Shown: piece after piece, positions 1 to 8,892 of the stretch | How the letters are laid out: every line of letters begins with the position of its first letter | How positions within the stretch are numbered: the first letter of the stretch is position 1 | NCBI GenBank assembly: GCA_038749595.1 | Contig: JBCDHW010000001.1 | Span: 391,067 to 455,066 of the forward strand | Reading direction: 5' to 3' | Source of the DNA: Parvularcula sp038749595 | GTDB lineage: Bacteria > Pseudomonadota > Alphaproteobacteria > Caulobacterales > Parvularculaceae | DNA length: 64,000 nucleotides | Program-made: the position numbers and the translations under genes | Notes under the pieces: model-generated | Seen by the model: only the letters and a program-made list of their open reading frames with translations | Told to the model about the DNA's origin: nothing | The model's database searches: none

Positions 1-944
1 GCGAGGGAAAGGTAGGTAGTCAGCGCCGCGCCTTTGTTGCCGCGCTCCTCTTTAACGACCTGCACCAGCATGATTTGGCGGCGCTTGATCACCTCTTGGA
101 TTTTGTACGCCCGAAGGAGGCGGTTCCGCTCACGTTTCGCCTCGTCATAGCGGGCGCGGAGCTTGTCGATTTCTGATTGGAGCGCCCGGGCCGCCAGCTC
201 TTCTTCCGAAGGGCCTCGTTCTTCGGTCTCGGGGTAGAACATGGTGATGACGGACGTCGGCGCCTCGTCCTCAGCGGGTTCATCCTCCGCCTCGTCATCG
301 TCCGCGGCTTGCGGCTCAAACACCGTAACAATGGTCTCGTCGGAGGTCTCGCTGTCTGGCGAATCGGCATCGAGGGCCGCGGGACGACGCTCCTCGTCGC
401 TTAGCTCTTCTTCTTCCTCCTCTTCCTCAGCAGAAGATGAGGCGTCATCGGTTTCGCCTTCACTTGGCGCCGGATCGACGGCCGCGTCAGTTTTCGCTTT
501 GCCGTCCGCGGCGTCGTCTTCGACCGCATCGTCGGAAGCGTCCGCGTCGACGTCATTGTTCGCGTCCGCCGCGGCGCGCAGCTCGTCCTCATCGGGATCG
601 ATGCTGCTGTCATCGTCGTCGTGGCTAAGCTCCGCCAACTTCTGGGCCAGCTCGACCTCAAGCGCTTCGGCTTTGCGCAGGACTTCACGGTCCGCGACGG
701 GGATTTGGTAGTAGTCCGGATGGATCTCGCCGAAGGCAAGGAAGCCATGGCGGTTGCCGCCATACTCGACGAACGCGGCTTGAAGACTGGGCTCAACCCG
801 CGTCACGCGGGCGAGATAGATGTTTCCCCTTAGAGGCTTACGGGAGGCATACTCGAAGTCGAAGTCCTCGACCTTGCCACCTTGAAGGACCGCGACGCGC
901 GTCTCCTCCCGGTGGTAAGCGTCGATCAGCATTGTTTTGGGCAT
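1..944 (-). CDS. rne: Ribonuclease E (N-terminal part, runs off the window)
   Basis: RNase E is the main endoribonuclease of mRNA decay and rRNA processing and the scaffold of the degradosome. Reading leftward from the ATG at 944, the protein begins MPKTMLIDAYHREETRVAVL and shows the start of the S1 RNA-binding domain (RGNIYLARVTRVEPSLQAAF, HGFLAFGEIHPDYY). From about residue 105 an insertion rich in Asp, Glu, Ser and Ala runs to about residue 250. S1-like sequence resumes with IQEVIKRRQIMLVQVVKEE and GNKGAALTTYLSLA, where the window ends. About 314 residues are present, so the catalytic core lies outside. An acidic insertion in the S1 domain is known for alphaproteobacterial RNase E. It is transcribed divergently from the amidase gene across a long leader. 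Confidence 0.93.
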   Translation of the reverse strand, partial: MPKTMLIDAYHREETRVAVLQGGKVEDFDFEYASRKPLRGNIYLARVTRVEPSLQAAFVEYGGNRHGFLAFGEIHPDYYQIPVADREVLRKAEALEVELAQKLAELSHDDDDSSIDPDEDELRAAADANNDVDADASDDAVEDDAADGKAKTDAAVDPAPSEGETDDASSSAEEEEEEEELSDEERRPAALDADSPDSETSDETIVTVFEPQAADDDEAEDEPAEDEAPTSVITMFYPETEERGPSEEELAARALQSEIDKLRARYDEAKRERNRLLRAYKIQEVIKRRQIMLVQVVKEERGNKGAALTTYLSL

Positions 945-1417
945 TAGGGTCTCCGGGGCTGCGGCGCGTTGCCGGACCAGCCTGGTTCTTGGATAGGGTG
1001 GGAGCGAAAGGCCCTGCTGCCGCCATGGCGATGCCGCGGGGGCAAAGCTCGAATGGGGCAAACTGCAAAGGCATCGCGTAACTTTCGGATGCGCTGCGGA
1101 CAGGCCGCGGTGCGCGTCTGATGGGTGGCCACCACATCACGCGGCGACCGCTAACGTCCAAGCCCGCCGTTCCGCGCCGGTTACGGCTGCAAGACTACGC
1201 TCCCCACGCTGATATGTGCGCGCTCGGAGCATCGGGAGGAGCAATTTTGGTGAGACCTTATTGCGCGCCCGAGCCTGAACAAGAATCCTTTGCGCCTTTT
1301 CCCGAAGAACTTCAAGAACGGCGTCGAGGCTTCCTGATGACGTTTCGTGGAGGCCGTGCCTTAACGCCGCATTAAGTCCGTTTGTGCGACCGCCAATAGG
1401 GTAAAAAGAAAGTGTCC
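945..1417. promoter_or_regulatory. Divergent intergenic region, probable long rne 5' leader
   Basis: This 473-base gap lies between the divergent rne and amidase genes and should hold both promoters. Reading frames here (for example 1121-1375 on the plus strand) give Arg- and Pro-rich peptides with no recognisable domain or good ribosome-binding site, so I call no gene. RNase E genes elsewhere have long structured 5' UTRs through which the enzyme controls its own mRNA. That this leader does the same is inference from position and length only. Confidence 0.45.
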
Positions 1418-2761
1418 ATGCGCCGCCTGCTCGTGCTGCCTCCGTTAATCGTCATGCTGCTCTGCGGGTTCCTCGCGGTCAGCGATGATCCGGCGCGAAT
1501 CGTCAACGTTCAGGATATCCGGTTCGGCGAGAACGCCAGTGGTGAGACCCGCGTGGTGTTCGATCTCGATGCGCGACCCGATTTTATGGTCGGCGCGGTG
1601 GATGGCGACGCTGCGGAGATTGTCGTCCACCTCGATGGTGGTCAGTTCGGCTTCGGCAGCGACGATGGCCTCCGCCCCGGGCTCGGCCTCGTCAAAGACG
1701 TCACTTACGCTGCTAACCTTGCTCGTCTCCGGCTGACTCAAACGGCTCTTCCAGTGCGCAGCTTTGTTTTGCCGCCGACGGGCGAAATTGCGCACTTCCG
1801 CCTGGTGATTGACCTTGAGCCAGCGAGCACCCGAGAGTTCGCGGCCATGGCCGATGCCTTCCGCGCACCCCTTCAGCAGAAGACGGCACCATCCGCGCCG
1901 GCAACGGACCTTTCCGCACCTGCGATTCTCGCCTCGCTTGATGCTCCGGCACGCAAGCTGCCTATGCCGCCGTCACTGAAACCAAGCCGCGTTGAGCCCG
2001 TCTTCGCCGACCTCCCACCGTTACCTGCGGCGCAACCGATAGCCGGTGTCAAAGCGCGGCCGCTCATCGTGCTTGACCCTGGGCACGGCGGCCGTGATCC
2101 CGGAGCGATCGGTCGATCTGGGACACGCGAGAAAGATGTTACGCTCAGCTACGCCGCGGCCCTCAAGGCGACGCTCGAAACCCGCGGCTACGACGTCCTG
2201 CTGACACGCAGCGACGACGCGTATATTCGCCACGAGGATCGTATCGGCTTAGCCCGTGATCGGGGCGCGGATCTCTTCATGTCGATCCATGCCGACAGCC
2301 TCGATGACAGCTCCCTCAGGGGCGCTTCGGTTTACACCCTCGATCAACGCCGCGGCGAACGCCTCGAGGATGATATCCGCCGCGACGGCAACTTCGTCCT
2401 CTACGATGTGGAGGTCAGCAGCGAAGATGGGGTCGGGGACATCCTCCTTGACTTGGCGCACTCGGCTGCGATCCGGAACTCCGATCGTCTGGCGAACGCT
2501 TTGCTCGAAAATATGGGCGAGACGATGCCGCTCCTGAAAAATCCTAAGCGGAACGGTGCGCTTCTTGTTCTCCTGTCTCCCGATGTCCCGGCAGTTCTTG
2601 TCGAGCTTGCGTTCCTCTCCAACCCCAAAGATGAGGCGAACCTCAAGTCCACCACCTGGCGCCGGTCTGCCGTAACGGCGATCGCGGACGGTGTAGACGC
2701 GTATTTCGACAGCACCGGTCTCGACACACGGCTCGCCGGGGGCGTTGGGGGTTCCGGGTAA
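1418..2761 (+). CDS. N-acetylmuramoyl-L-alanine amidase, AMIN plus Amidase_3
   Basis: This is an AmiC-type zinc amidase that cuts the bond between MurNAc and the stem peptide, mainly to separate daughter cells. An N-terminal hydrophobic segment (LLVLPPLIVMLLCGFLAV) acts as export signal. An AMIN-like domain follows (about residues 30-130, VNVQDIRFGENASGETRVVF), then a Pro/Ala linker, then the catalytic domain from LIVLDPGHGGRDPGAIG with further metal and catalytic motifs SIHAD and VELAFLSNPKDE. The length of 447 residues is normal. The ATG at 1418 is preferred over the GTG at 1412. A neighbouring rne-amidase pair is common in alphaproteobacteria. Expected location is the periplasm. Confidence 0.92.
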   Translation: MRRLLVLPPLIVMLLCGFLAVSDDPARIVNVQDIRFGENASGETRVVFDLDARPDFMVGAVDGDAAEIVVHLDGGQFGFGSDDGLRPGLGLVKDVTYAANLARLRLTQTALPVRSFVLPPTGEIAHFRLVIDLEPASTREFAAMADAFRAPLQQKTAPSAPATDLSAPAILASLDAPARKLPMPPSLKPSRVEPVFADLPPLPAAQPIAGVKARPLIVLDPGHGGRDPGAIGRSGTREKDVTLSYAAALKATLETRGYDVLLTRSDDAYIRHEDRIGLARDRGADLFMSIHADSLDDSSLRGASVYTLDQRRGERLEDDIRRDGNFVLYDVEVSSEDGVGDILLDLAHSAAIRNSDRLANALLENMGETMPLLKNPKRNGALLVLLSPDVPAVLVELAFLSNPKDEANLKSTTWRRSAVTAIADGVDAYFDSTGLDTRLAGGVGGSG

Positions 2762-2822
2762 TTCATGCGCGGACGCGCCTCCAGCGATTGAGACCTTTGC
2801 CCGAGCGTGCCAGAGGGCTGCC

Positions 2823-4661
2823 ATGCTTCGATTGATGACATTCCTCTTCTCGGCCGTCGTGCTTGTCGCGGTCACCGGTTGCGCAAGCGGCCCTTCCCGG
2901 AGCAGTGCGGGCAGCAGCACGCAGAATTCGCTGTCGGGGGCTTACCTCCAAGGCCGGTTTGCGGCCCAGGACTTCAACATCCCCCGCGCCGATCAAGCGT
3001 TCAGCGAAGTGGCCGCGCAGCAGGGCAGCGAAGCCAGCAAGCGTCTCGCGTTTGCCTACGCGGTCGCCGCTGGTTCGATGGAGGAGGCCGAGCGCCAGGC
3101 CCGCCTGATCGTTAATCAGCCTACGGCGCAACAAGACGGCAGTCCATCGACTCTGCAAATCGATCTACCGCGCCTCACGCTAGCCGCCGCGGCCATGCGG
3201 GAGGGCGATGCAGAAGAAGCGCGCGCGTGGCTCGAAGAGCCGCTCATCTCACCGCTCGGCCGGTCCTTGGCGACCCTGTTGATCAGTGCCGCGACTTTTG
3301 AGCTTGAGGGAATGACCCCGGCCGCAAAGGTGGTGGCGGCGCAGGATCCAGGCTCCTACCGCGGTCTTGTCCCGCTTTATGCTGGCGCGCTGTTTGCCCT
3401 CGGCGGCGACTTGGGCGCAGCAGAAGCAATGTACCGCCAAGCGCTGAATGCCCCGCGGGGCGAGGTAGCGGCAATCGGTTTCGCGCGGCTGCTCGAAGAT
3501 ACGGAGCGTACGGACGATGCCAACAGGATCTATCGGCAACTCCTCAGCGACGCCGGGCTCTACATGCGGGCGGGGCGGATGGGCCTTGTCCGTACAGGAG
3601 CCCTTGAAGGGGCACCGAAACCGTTTCGTGGGCATGCTGACGACCAGCCGCCGCTGGTGACCGACGCCCGGGCACTCTTCGCGTTTGCCCTCGAAAGCTA
3701 TGCGTGGCTTGGTTTCGAGCAAGCGGCCGGAATGGACGCCAATGGCCCCCTCGGCGAGCAAGCGCGCCAACAGGCCTTCGTCGTTCCCTTGGCTCTGGCC
3801 AATATCGCCCGCGCCACCGACCCCAGCCGGGATGCAGCGCATTACATCGCTATGCTGACGTTTAGCTTCTTCGACACGCCCGACGCAGCGATCGAAGCGA
3901 GCGACGCCATCCCGCCGCAAAGCTGGCTCTATTCCTTCGCCCAGCTTGAGCGCGCCACGGTCATGGCACGCCGCGATGAGGCTCCATCCGCAGCGCGCGC
4001 ATCCCTCCGCTCGGCGATGCGCAAGGACGGCGGGACCAATCCGCCCTGGGGGCTTCAGCTGCATATCTATGCCGCTGCTGAAGAGGATTATACGCGTGCG
4101 GATGACTACGTGACGGAGGCCATCGCCATGGCCGAAGCGCTCGAAGTCCAACCCCCCTCTCTATGGCGCTACTACTTCGCCCGCGGCGCAGCCCGCGTTG
4201 AGGCGGATCGGTTCTCGGACGGCGCGGCTGACCTGGAAAAAGCCCTGGAACTGGCCCCGGACGAGCCGATCATCCTTAATCACCTCGGATATTCGTACGT
4301 CGAGCGCGGAGAGCAGCTCGACCGCGCTTTCGGCATGATTGAAGCAGCGCTTGAGCGCGCCCCTCAAAACGGGGCCATCGTCGACAGCCTCGGGTGGGCG
4401 CACTTTCAGCAAGGCAACTATGACCAAGCGGTGACGTGGCTTGAGGATGCGGTCGCGCTTGAGCCGTCGGATGCGGTGATCACGGACCATCTCGGAGATG
4501 CCTACTATATGGTAGGCCGAGACCGCGACGCGCAGTTTGAATGGGTCCGCGTCCGTGATCTTGAGGACGCTGACGACGAACTTCTCGAAGAAGTCGAGCG
4601 CAAGCTTTCTGGAGATTTCTCCCAAAGCCCAATTTTGTCGGCACGCGGAAAAAATCCGTGA
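2823..4661 (+). CDS. TPR-repeat lipoprotein
   Basis: A 612-residue protein with an N-terminal lipoprotein signal (MLRLMTFLFSAVVLVAVTGC, lipobox VTGC, Cys about residue 20). The body is helical and Ala-rich. Clear tetratricopeptide repeats lie in the last third: ADLEKALELAPDEPIILNHL, IEAALERAPQNGAIVDSLGW and WLEDAVALEPSDAVITDHLG. TPR arrays bind partner proteins, so this is probably an envelope scaffold; no partner can be named. The ATG at 2823 is chosen because it starts the lipoprotein signal; reading further upstream would bury it. The stop overlaps the GTG of ispE by 4 bases, and such a TPR gene often precedes ispE in alphaproteobacteria. Confidence 0.88.
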   Translation: MLRLMTFLFSAVVLVAVTGCASGPSRSSAGSSTQNSLSGAYLQGRFAAQDFNIPRADQAFSEVAAQQGSEASKRLAFAYAVAAGSMEEAERQARLIVNQPTAQQDGSPSTLQIDLPRLTLAAAAMREGDAEEARAWLEEPLISPLGRSLATLLISAATFELEGMTPAAKVVAAQDPGSYRGLVPLYAGALFALGGDLGAAEAMYRQALNAPRGEVAAIGFARLLEDTERTDDANRIYRQLLSDAGLYMRAGRMGLVRTGALEGAPKPFRGHADDQPPLVTDARALFAFALESYAWLGFEQAAGMDANGPLGEQARQQAFVVPLALANIARATDPSRDAAHYIAMLTFSFFDTPDAAIEASDAIPPQSWLYSFAQLERATVMARRDEAPSAARASLRSAMRKDGGTNPPWGLQLHIYAAAEEDYTRADDYVTEAIAMAEALEVQPPSLWRYYFARGAARVEADRFSDGAADLEKALELAPDEPIILNHLGYSYVERGEQLDRAFGMIEAALERAPQNGAIVDSLGWAHFQQGNYDQAVTWLEDAVALEPSDAVITDHLGDAYYMVGRDRDAQFEWVRVRDLEDADDELLEEVERKLSGDFSQSPILSARGKNP

Positions 4662-5518
4662 CCGCGACGATCTTTGCACCGATAAAAATCAATATCGCGC
4701 TGCACGTCGGGCCGGTGCGACCGGACGGCTATCATCCTGTTGACACCCTCTGCGTCTTTCCCGCCATCGGCGACGTCCTGACCTACGAGCGTGATGCACC
4801 CATGGGGATGGATTTTGCCGGGCCGTTTGCCGGTCCCTTGGCGGATACGCCTCTGCGCAGCAATCTTGTCTGGCGTGCGTTTGGTGCGCTCGGCATCCCG
4901 CCTGAGGGACGGTTTTTGCTGAACAAACAGGTCCCGGTGGCCTCCGGTGTTGGCGCAGGCACCGCTGATGGTGTGGCCGCGATGCTGCTCCTTAATGCCG
5001 TCCTAGACCTCGGTCTGGACGCGGACGATCTCGTTGAGGCGTCGCTTGATCTTGGTGCGGACGGGCCAGTCTGCATGGCTGGCCAAATCGCTGGAGGCGG
5101 CCTGTGGCGGGCACAGGGGATCGGCGAGCGTGTGACCCGCCTCGGCCACGTCGAGCCGCAAGCGATGCTCGTTGTCAATCCGGGTATCCCGGTGTCGACC
5201 GCTCAGGTCTTTCGTCTGTTCGACGACCACCACCAAGCACCCTTGAGGCCGATCCCGGCGCACCGCGGCCATCCTCTCCGCGCACTTCTTCAGAGTACGG
5301 AGAACCAACTGGAGCACCCCGCGCGCCTGCTCGCCCCAGCCATAGGAGACTTTCTCAGCGCCCTCGACCAACAGCCAGGCGCGGTGGCGACGCGGATGTC
5401 TGGCTCCGGCGCGACGTGCTATGCTCTCCACACGAGCAGCGCATCAGCTGAGCGGGCCGCGCGGGTTTGGCGGAGCCAGGGCCTATGGGCCGCCGCGGCG
5501 CCGGTGCTGGCGGGGTAG
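4658..5518 (+). CDS. ispE: 4-diphosphocytidyl-2-C-methyl-D-erythritol kinase
   Basis: IspE phosphorylates CDP-methylerythritol with ATP, the fourth step of the MEP pathway to isoprenoids. It is a GHMP kinase of 286 residues. The substrate-binding start APIKINIALHVGPVRPDGYH is clear, the ATP loop reads PVASGVGAGTADGVAAM, and the third motif is TRMSGSGATCYAL. The ATP loop has Gly-Thr where many homologues have Ser-Ser or Ser-Ala, a mild variation. It starts with GTG overlapping the TPR gene stop (GTGA), which suggests translational coupling. The MEP-pathway gene ispG lies about 14 kb downstream. Confidence 0.94.
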   Translation: MTATIFAPIKINIALHVGPVRPDGYHPVDTLCVFPAIGDVLTYERDAPMGMDFAGPFAGPLADTPLRSNLVWRAFGALGIPPEGRFLLNKQVPVASGVGAGTADGVAAMLLLNAVLDLGLDADDLVEASLDLGADGPVCMAGQIAGGGLWRAQGIGERVTRLGHVEPQAMLVVNPGIPVSTAQVFRLFDDHHQAPLRPIPAHRGHPLRALLQSTENQLEHPARLLAPAIGDFLSALDQQPGAVATRMSGSGATCYALHTSSASAERAARVWRSQGLWAAAAPVLAG

Positions 5519-5535
5519 GGAAGGTGTTGTTGGAC

Positions 5536-6573
5536 ATGACGACAGCGCTGATTGGCTTGATCGCGTTCACCCTTGCGGGGCTCATCGCGTACGGACTCTG
5601 TCTCGTCGCGGTGAAGGCGCGGTTCGGCCTCGATCGCGTGTCCGAACGTTCAAACCACGCGGTGCCAACGCCTCGGACCGGAGGCGTGATGATCCTGGTC
5701 AGTCTCACGGCCGCAGTCTTTGCGCTGATGCCCGCAGGCTTGGTCGAGCGTGAGGCGTTCGCGCTTCTCGGCCTCACGGCGTTCGCCGGCGGTATCGGGA
5801 TCATCGACGATTTCATCCCGCTGCCGCCGTCTTTCAAGCTCGCCGCCCAGTTTGTCCTTGCCGTGCTCGCATCGATCATGCTCGGGCCGATCAGCGCGGT
5901 GCCGATCCCGTTCGTTGGCTGGATGGACATCCCATCGCTCGCGGGCATGGCCCTCGCCGTGTTCTGGATCGTCAGCCTGATGAACGTTGTCAATTTCATG
6001 GACGGCCTCCACGGGCTGGTGGGAACGTTCGCGATCGTTGCCATAGCGGCGGTCCTGAATATCGCGGGCGGCGCGTTTTGGCCGCTGCTCGCAACGCAAG
6101 GTGCAGTGCTCGGGTTCCTCTTCTGCAATGTCTTCCGTGGGCGGATCTTCCTTGGCGACACGGGAAGCCTGGCGATCGGGTTTATGATCGCAGCAGCCCC
6201 GCTCCTCGCCGGTGACGGCACCCAGGGGTTCTGGGTGATGCCTCTCATCGCGCTGCCTCTGATCGTTGACGTCGCCCTGACGTTGGTCCGCAGGGCGCGG
6301 CGCGGCGCGAACCTCACCCAGGCCCACCGGGAGCATCTTTACCAAAGGCTCAGAGCACAGGGGTGGTCGCACCAAGCAGTCGCGCTCAGCGTCGCGTCGT
6401 CTGTGCTGATCGCTTACGTCTTGGTGTTGGCGATGGGTCCCTTCGCCAATCTATCGGCCTCATTCTATTGGATCGGCGCAGGGCTGATCATCCTGGCCTG
6501 GGCGTCGGTGATGGCGCTGATGGGCATCACCAAGCCCAGCGCACCAAACACTCTAGAACGGCCGCTCCGCTGA
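5536..6573 (+). CDS. MraY/WecA-family glycosyl-1-phosphate transferase
   Basis: An integral membrane enzyme of about 345 residues and roughly ten transmembrane helices that moves a sugar-1-phosphate from a UDP-sugar to a polyprenyl phosphate carrier. The family motifs are present: GIIDDFIPLP, NVVNFMDGLHGL with the catalytic aspartates, FLGDTGSLAIGF, and the cytoplasmic HREHLYQRL. It is closer to WecA/TagO-type enzymes than to MraY, so a role in O-antigen, exopolysaccharide or teichoic-like glycans is likely. The substrate is not determined. The ATG at 5536 has GGGAAGG about 11 bases upstream; GTG 5524 is an alternative. Its 3' end overlaps the convergent polyprenyl synthase gene by about 20 bases. 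Confidence 0.87.
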   Translation: MTTALIGLIAFTLAGLIAYGLCLVAVKARFGLDRVSERSNHAVPTPRTGGVMILVSLTAAVFALMPAGLVEREAFALLGLTAFAGGIGIIDDFIPLPPSFKLAAQFVLAVLASIMLGPISAVPIPFVGWMDIPSLAGMALAVFWIVSLMNVVNFMDGLHGLVGTFAIVAIAAVLNIAGGAFWPLLATQGAVLGFLFCNVFRGRIFLGDTGSLAIGFMIAAAPLLAGDGTQGFWVMPLIALPLIVDVALTLVRRARRGANLTQAHREHLYQRLRAQGWSHQAVALSVASSVLIAYVLVLAMGPFANLSASFYWIGAGLIILAWASVMALMGITKPSAPNTLERPLR

Positions 6574-7569
6574 CGACGCGGCGACGTTGTAGAGAAGTTC
6601 CTTAAGCGGATGGTCCGGCAGCGAAGCGAGAGCATCCGCAGACGTCCGCCCATAGCCGCGCGCATGGTCCAAAGCCTTCTCGCCAATCCCGTCCCGATCG
6701 ATCAGCGTCTTCGCCTCATCAAACTCAGCCGGGCCGCCAGCGAAGGCATCGCGCCAGAAGCTCCGTTCACGGTCGTTCCGCGCCGCTTGAAACGCCATAA
6801 TCACGGGCATCGTCATCTTCCGTTCACGGAAGTCATCGCCGCGGTCTTTGCCGATATCGAAGGCCGAGTGGCCGTAATCGAGCGCATCATCGACGAGCTG
6901 GTACGCAATGCCGAAATTCAACCCAAACGCTGCCAAAGCATCCGCATGGGCGGACGGACCGTGGGCGAGGGCGCCAACACGCGCGGCCGATTCGAAGAGC
7001 GTCGCGGTCTTCGCCTTGATCACATCCAGGTGCATCGCTTCGGTGGTCTCAATGTTGCCCTGGGTCTCAAGCTGCAGCACTTCCCCTTCAGAGATTGTGC
7101 AGCTGGCGCGGCTCAGGATCTCGAGCACCGGAAGCTGGCCGGTCTTGACCATGAGCTCGAAGGCCCGGGCGAAAAGGAAGTCGCCCACAAGACCCGACTC
7201 TTTGTTGCCAAACACCACGTTGGCCGTCTTGAAGCCCCGCCGCGTTGCGCTCTCATCGACAACATCGTCGTGGAGGAGCGTTGCCGCGTGGATGAGCTCC
7301 ACGGCTGCCGCCAAGTACCGGGCATTGTCGCCGCTGTTCCCGGTGATCTCCGCTGCCGCCAAGGTAATCAGCGGACGCAAGCGCTTGCCGCCCGCACCGA
7401 TAAGGTGACGTGCCACTTCAGGGATCAAAGGCACACGGCTTCCCAGATGCGCGATCACGACCTCGTTGGTCGCTTCTAGCTCCGCCGCCAAAGCGTCTTT
7501 CAGCGCGGCCGCAGCCTCAGGGAACGCAATGCCGCTCTCTGCGTCATGTGACCGAACGGCTACCGACAT
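6553..7569 (-). CDS. ispB: Polyprenyl (octaprenyl-type) diphosphate synthase
   Basis: A trans-prenyltransferase of 338 residues that extends farnesyl diphosphate with IPP to make the long side chain of ubiquinone. The first aspartate-rich motif is in HAATLLHDDVVDESATRRG and the second in AYQLVDDALDYGHSAFDIGK. GGKRLRPLITLAAAE is the IPP-binding region. The length and small residues ahead of the first motif fit long-chain enzymes such as IspB rather than FPP synthase; exact chain length cannot be read. A second, shorter prenyl synthase lies at 51469-52353. It is divergent from the S49 peptidase gene. Confidence 0.9.
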   Translation of the reverse strand: MSVAVRSHDAESGIAFPEAAAALKDALAAELEATNEVVIAHLGSRVPLIPEVARHLIGAGGKRLRPLITLAAAEITGNSGDNARYLAAAVELIHAATLLHDDVVDESATRRGFKTANVVFGNKESGLVGDFLFARAFELMVKTGQLPVLEILSRASCTISEGEVLQLETQGNIETTEAMHLDVIKAKTATLFESAARVGALAHGPSAHADALAAFGLNFGIAYQLVDDALDYGHSAFDIGKDRGDDFRERKMTMPVIMAFQAARNDRERSFWRDAFAGGPAEFDEAKTLIDRDGIGEKALDHARGYGRTSADALASLPDHPLKELLYNVAASSAERPF

Positions 7570-7699
7570 GGCTTATCTCCTCGAACGCCTTGTTGTTATG
7601 TGCACTTCCGATGCGCCGTGCACACGCGGCAAAGCGCGCCTTAGACCCGGAAACGACGCTGTTGAACCCAAGATCGACCTTGGCCTAGGAGCCGCGGTC

Positions 7700-8545
7700 A
7701 TGGCTTCCCTGCTTTCCGCGTTGCGCGCCCCGTTTGATCGGTTTGTTAATAAGAAACCGACAGTCACCGTCGTCTCACTTTACGGCGCCATCGGCGTTGA
7801 TGCGCGCCCCGGTCGCGGTCTCTCTGCAAACGGCGTCGAGGATGGCCTGAAGAAGGCTTTCAAAGACAAAAAAACCAAGGCGGTCATCCTTTCGATCAAT
7901 TCTCCGGGCGGTGCACCTGCCCAGGCTCGGATGATCATGGAGCGGGTCCGGCACTTGTCAAAGGACAAAGAGATCCCGGTGATCAGCTATATCGAAGATG
8001 TTGGCGCTTCGGGGGGGTATATGATCGCGCTGGCCGGTGAAGAAATCTGGGCCGATCCTTTCGCGATTGTGGGGTCGATCGGCGTTGTTTCTGCGGGGTT
8101 TGGCTTTCACGAAGCGATCAGCAAGCTCGGGGTCGAACGGCGGGTCTATCAGGCCGGCGAAAACAAAGTGCGGCTCGATCCCTTCCGTCCGCTGAACCCA
8201 GAGGACTCTGCCAAGCTTGAGCGGTTGCTGGGCCAGACCCATGAGCTGTTCATCGCGATGGTCGAAGAGAGCCGCGGAAACCGCATCACCGCACCTCCCG
8301 AAAAAGTGTTCACCGGCGATTTCTTCCTCGGCGACGAGGGCAAGAAGTATGGTCTCGTGGACCAAACCGGTGATTTGCGCACCCTGGTGAAAGAGCGGTT
8401 TGGGGATGACATCCAGATCAAGCTGATCAGCGGCAAGCGGGGCGGTTTGCTGAGCGCCTTTGGCGCGAGCTTGTCGGCCGGTTTCGCGCAAGCGTTGGCG
8501 AACATCATCCGTGAGGACAGCTTGCGCGCGCGCCTCGGGCGGTAG
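7700..8545 (+). CDS. S49-family signal peptide peptidase-like protease (SppA/SohB type)
   Basis: A 281-residue serine protease of the ClpP/crotonase fold with a Ser-Lys dyad. The nucleophile serine sits in EDVGASGGYMIALAGEEIWA, preceded by the oxyanion region SINSPGGAPAQA. The candidate general base is the Lys of AGENKVRLDPFRPL. No signal peptide or clear membrane segment is seen, unlike E. coli SohB, so it may be cytoplasmic or peripherally membrane-bound. The ATG at 7700 has AGGAG 8 bases upstream. Sequence between the ispB start and this ATG is in frame but has no family similarity, so a longer protein is rejected. A small gene follows. Confidence 0.88.
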   Translation: MASLLSALRAPFDRFVNKKPTVTVVSLYGAIGVDARPGRGLSANGVEDGLKKAFKDKKTKAVILSINSPGGAPAQARMIMERVRHLSKDKEIPVISYIEDVGASGGYMIALAGEEIWADPFAIVGSIGVVSAGFGFHEAISKLGVERRVYQAGENKVRLDPFRPLNPEDSAKLERLLGQTHELFIAMVEESRGNRITAPPEKVFTGDFFLGDEGKKYGLVDQTGDLRTLVKERFGDDIQIKLISGKRGGLLSAFGASLSAGFAQALANIIREDSLRARLGR

Positions 8546-8599
8546 TGCCCTGACGGGTTGTGCCATGACATCGCCGCGATTGCAGGGTAGGGTCCCCGA

Positions 8600-8806
8600 A
8601 TGAACCCGCTCGTCGCCGTCCTCGCCACCGCCGCCGTCGCTGCGGGATCCGTCAAAGCGATCCAAGAGGTGCGGAAGCGTCTTCGTGATGCGCCAGACCA
8701 TATTAAATGGCTGAAAAAGCGCCGCTCGTCGCGAGAAGACGGTGTGGTTGTCGACCTTGAGCCCGACCAAACCACGGGTGTTTATACTCTGAAAACAGAG
8801 CGCTAG
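8600..8806 (+). CDS. Small conserved-looking protein with N-terminal hydrophobic segment
   Basis: A 68-residue protein starting MNPLVAVLATAAVAAGSVKA. It has one Ala/Val-rich hydrophobic segment and then a basic, charged tail (VRKRLRDAPDHIKWLKKRRS). It follows the S49 peptidase gene by 54 bases on the same strand with AGGGTAGGG ahead of the ATG, so co-transcription is likely. The layout suggests a single-pass membrane protein with a cytoplasmic tail. I do not recognise a named family, and no function is assigned. Confidence 0.65.
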   Translation: MNPLVAVLATAAVAAGSVKAIQEVRKRLRDAPDHIKWLKKRRSSREDGVVVDLEPDQTTGVYTLKTER

Positions 8807-8892
8807 GCCCTAAGTCTTCGCAGCGACGCCGCGTTTTTGTTGCGCTGGCGAAGAGGTTTGACCTGAGGTGGGAACGCAACGATTTCCCCTCG

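Noticed and set aside
241..711. Plus-strand frame of 156 residues opposite rne
   Set aside because: It is the shadow of the Asp/Glu-rich insertion of RNase E and is almost pure Ser and Ala low complexity.
1121..1375. 84-residue plus-strand frame in the rne-amidase gap
   Set aside because: It has Arg- and Pro-rich composition, no ribosome-binding site and no domain, and lies in the expected leader region.
3249..4151. 300-residue minus-strand frame opposite the TPR gene
   Set aside because: It is antisense to a well-supported TPR lipoprotein and shows no domain.
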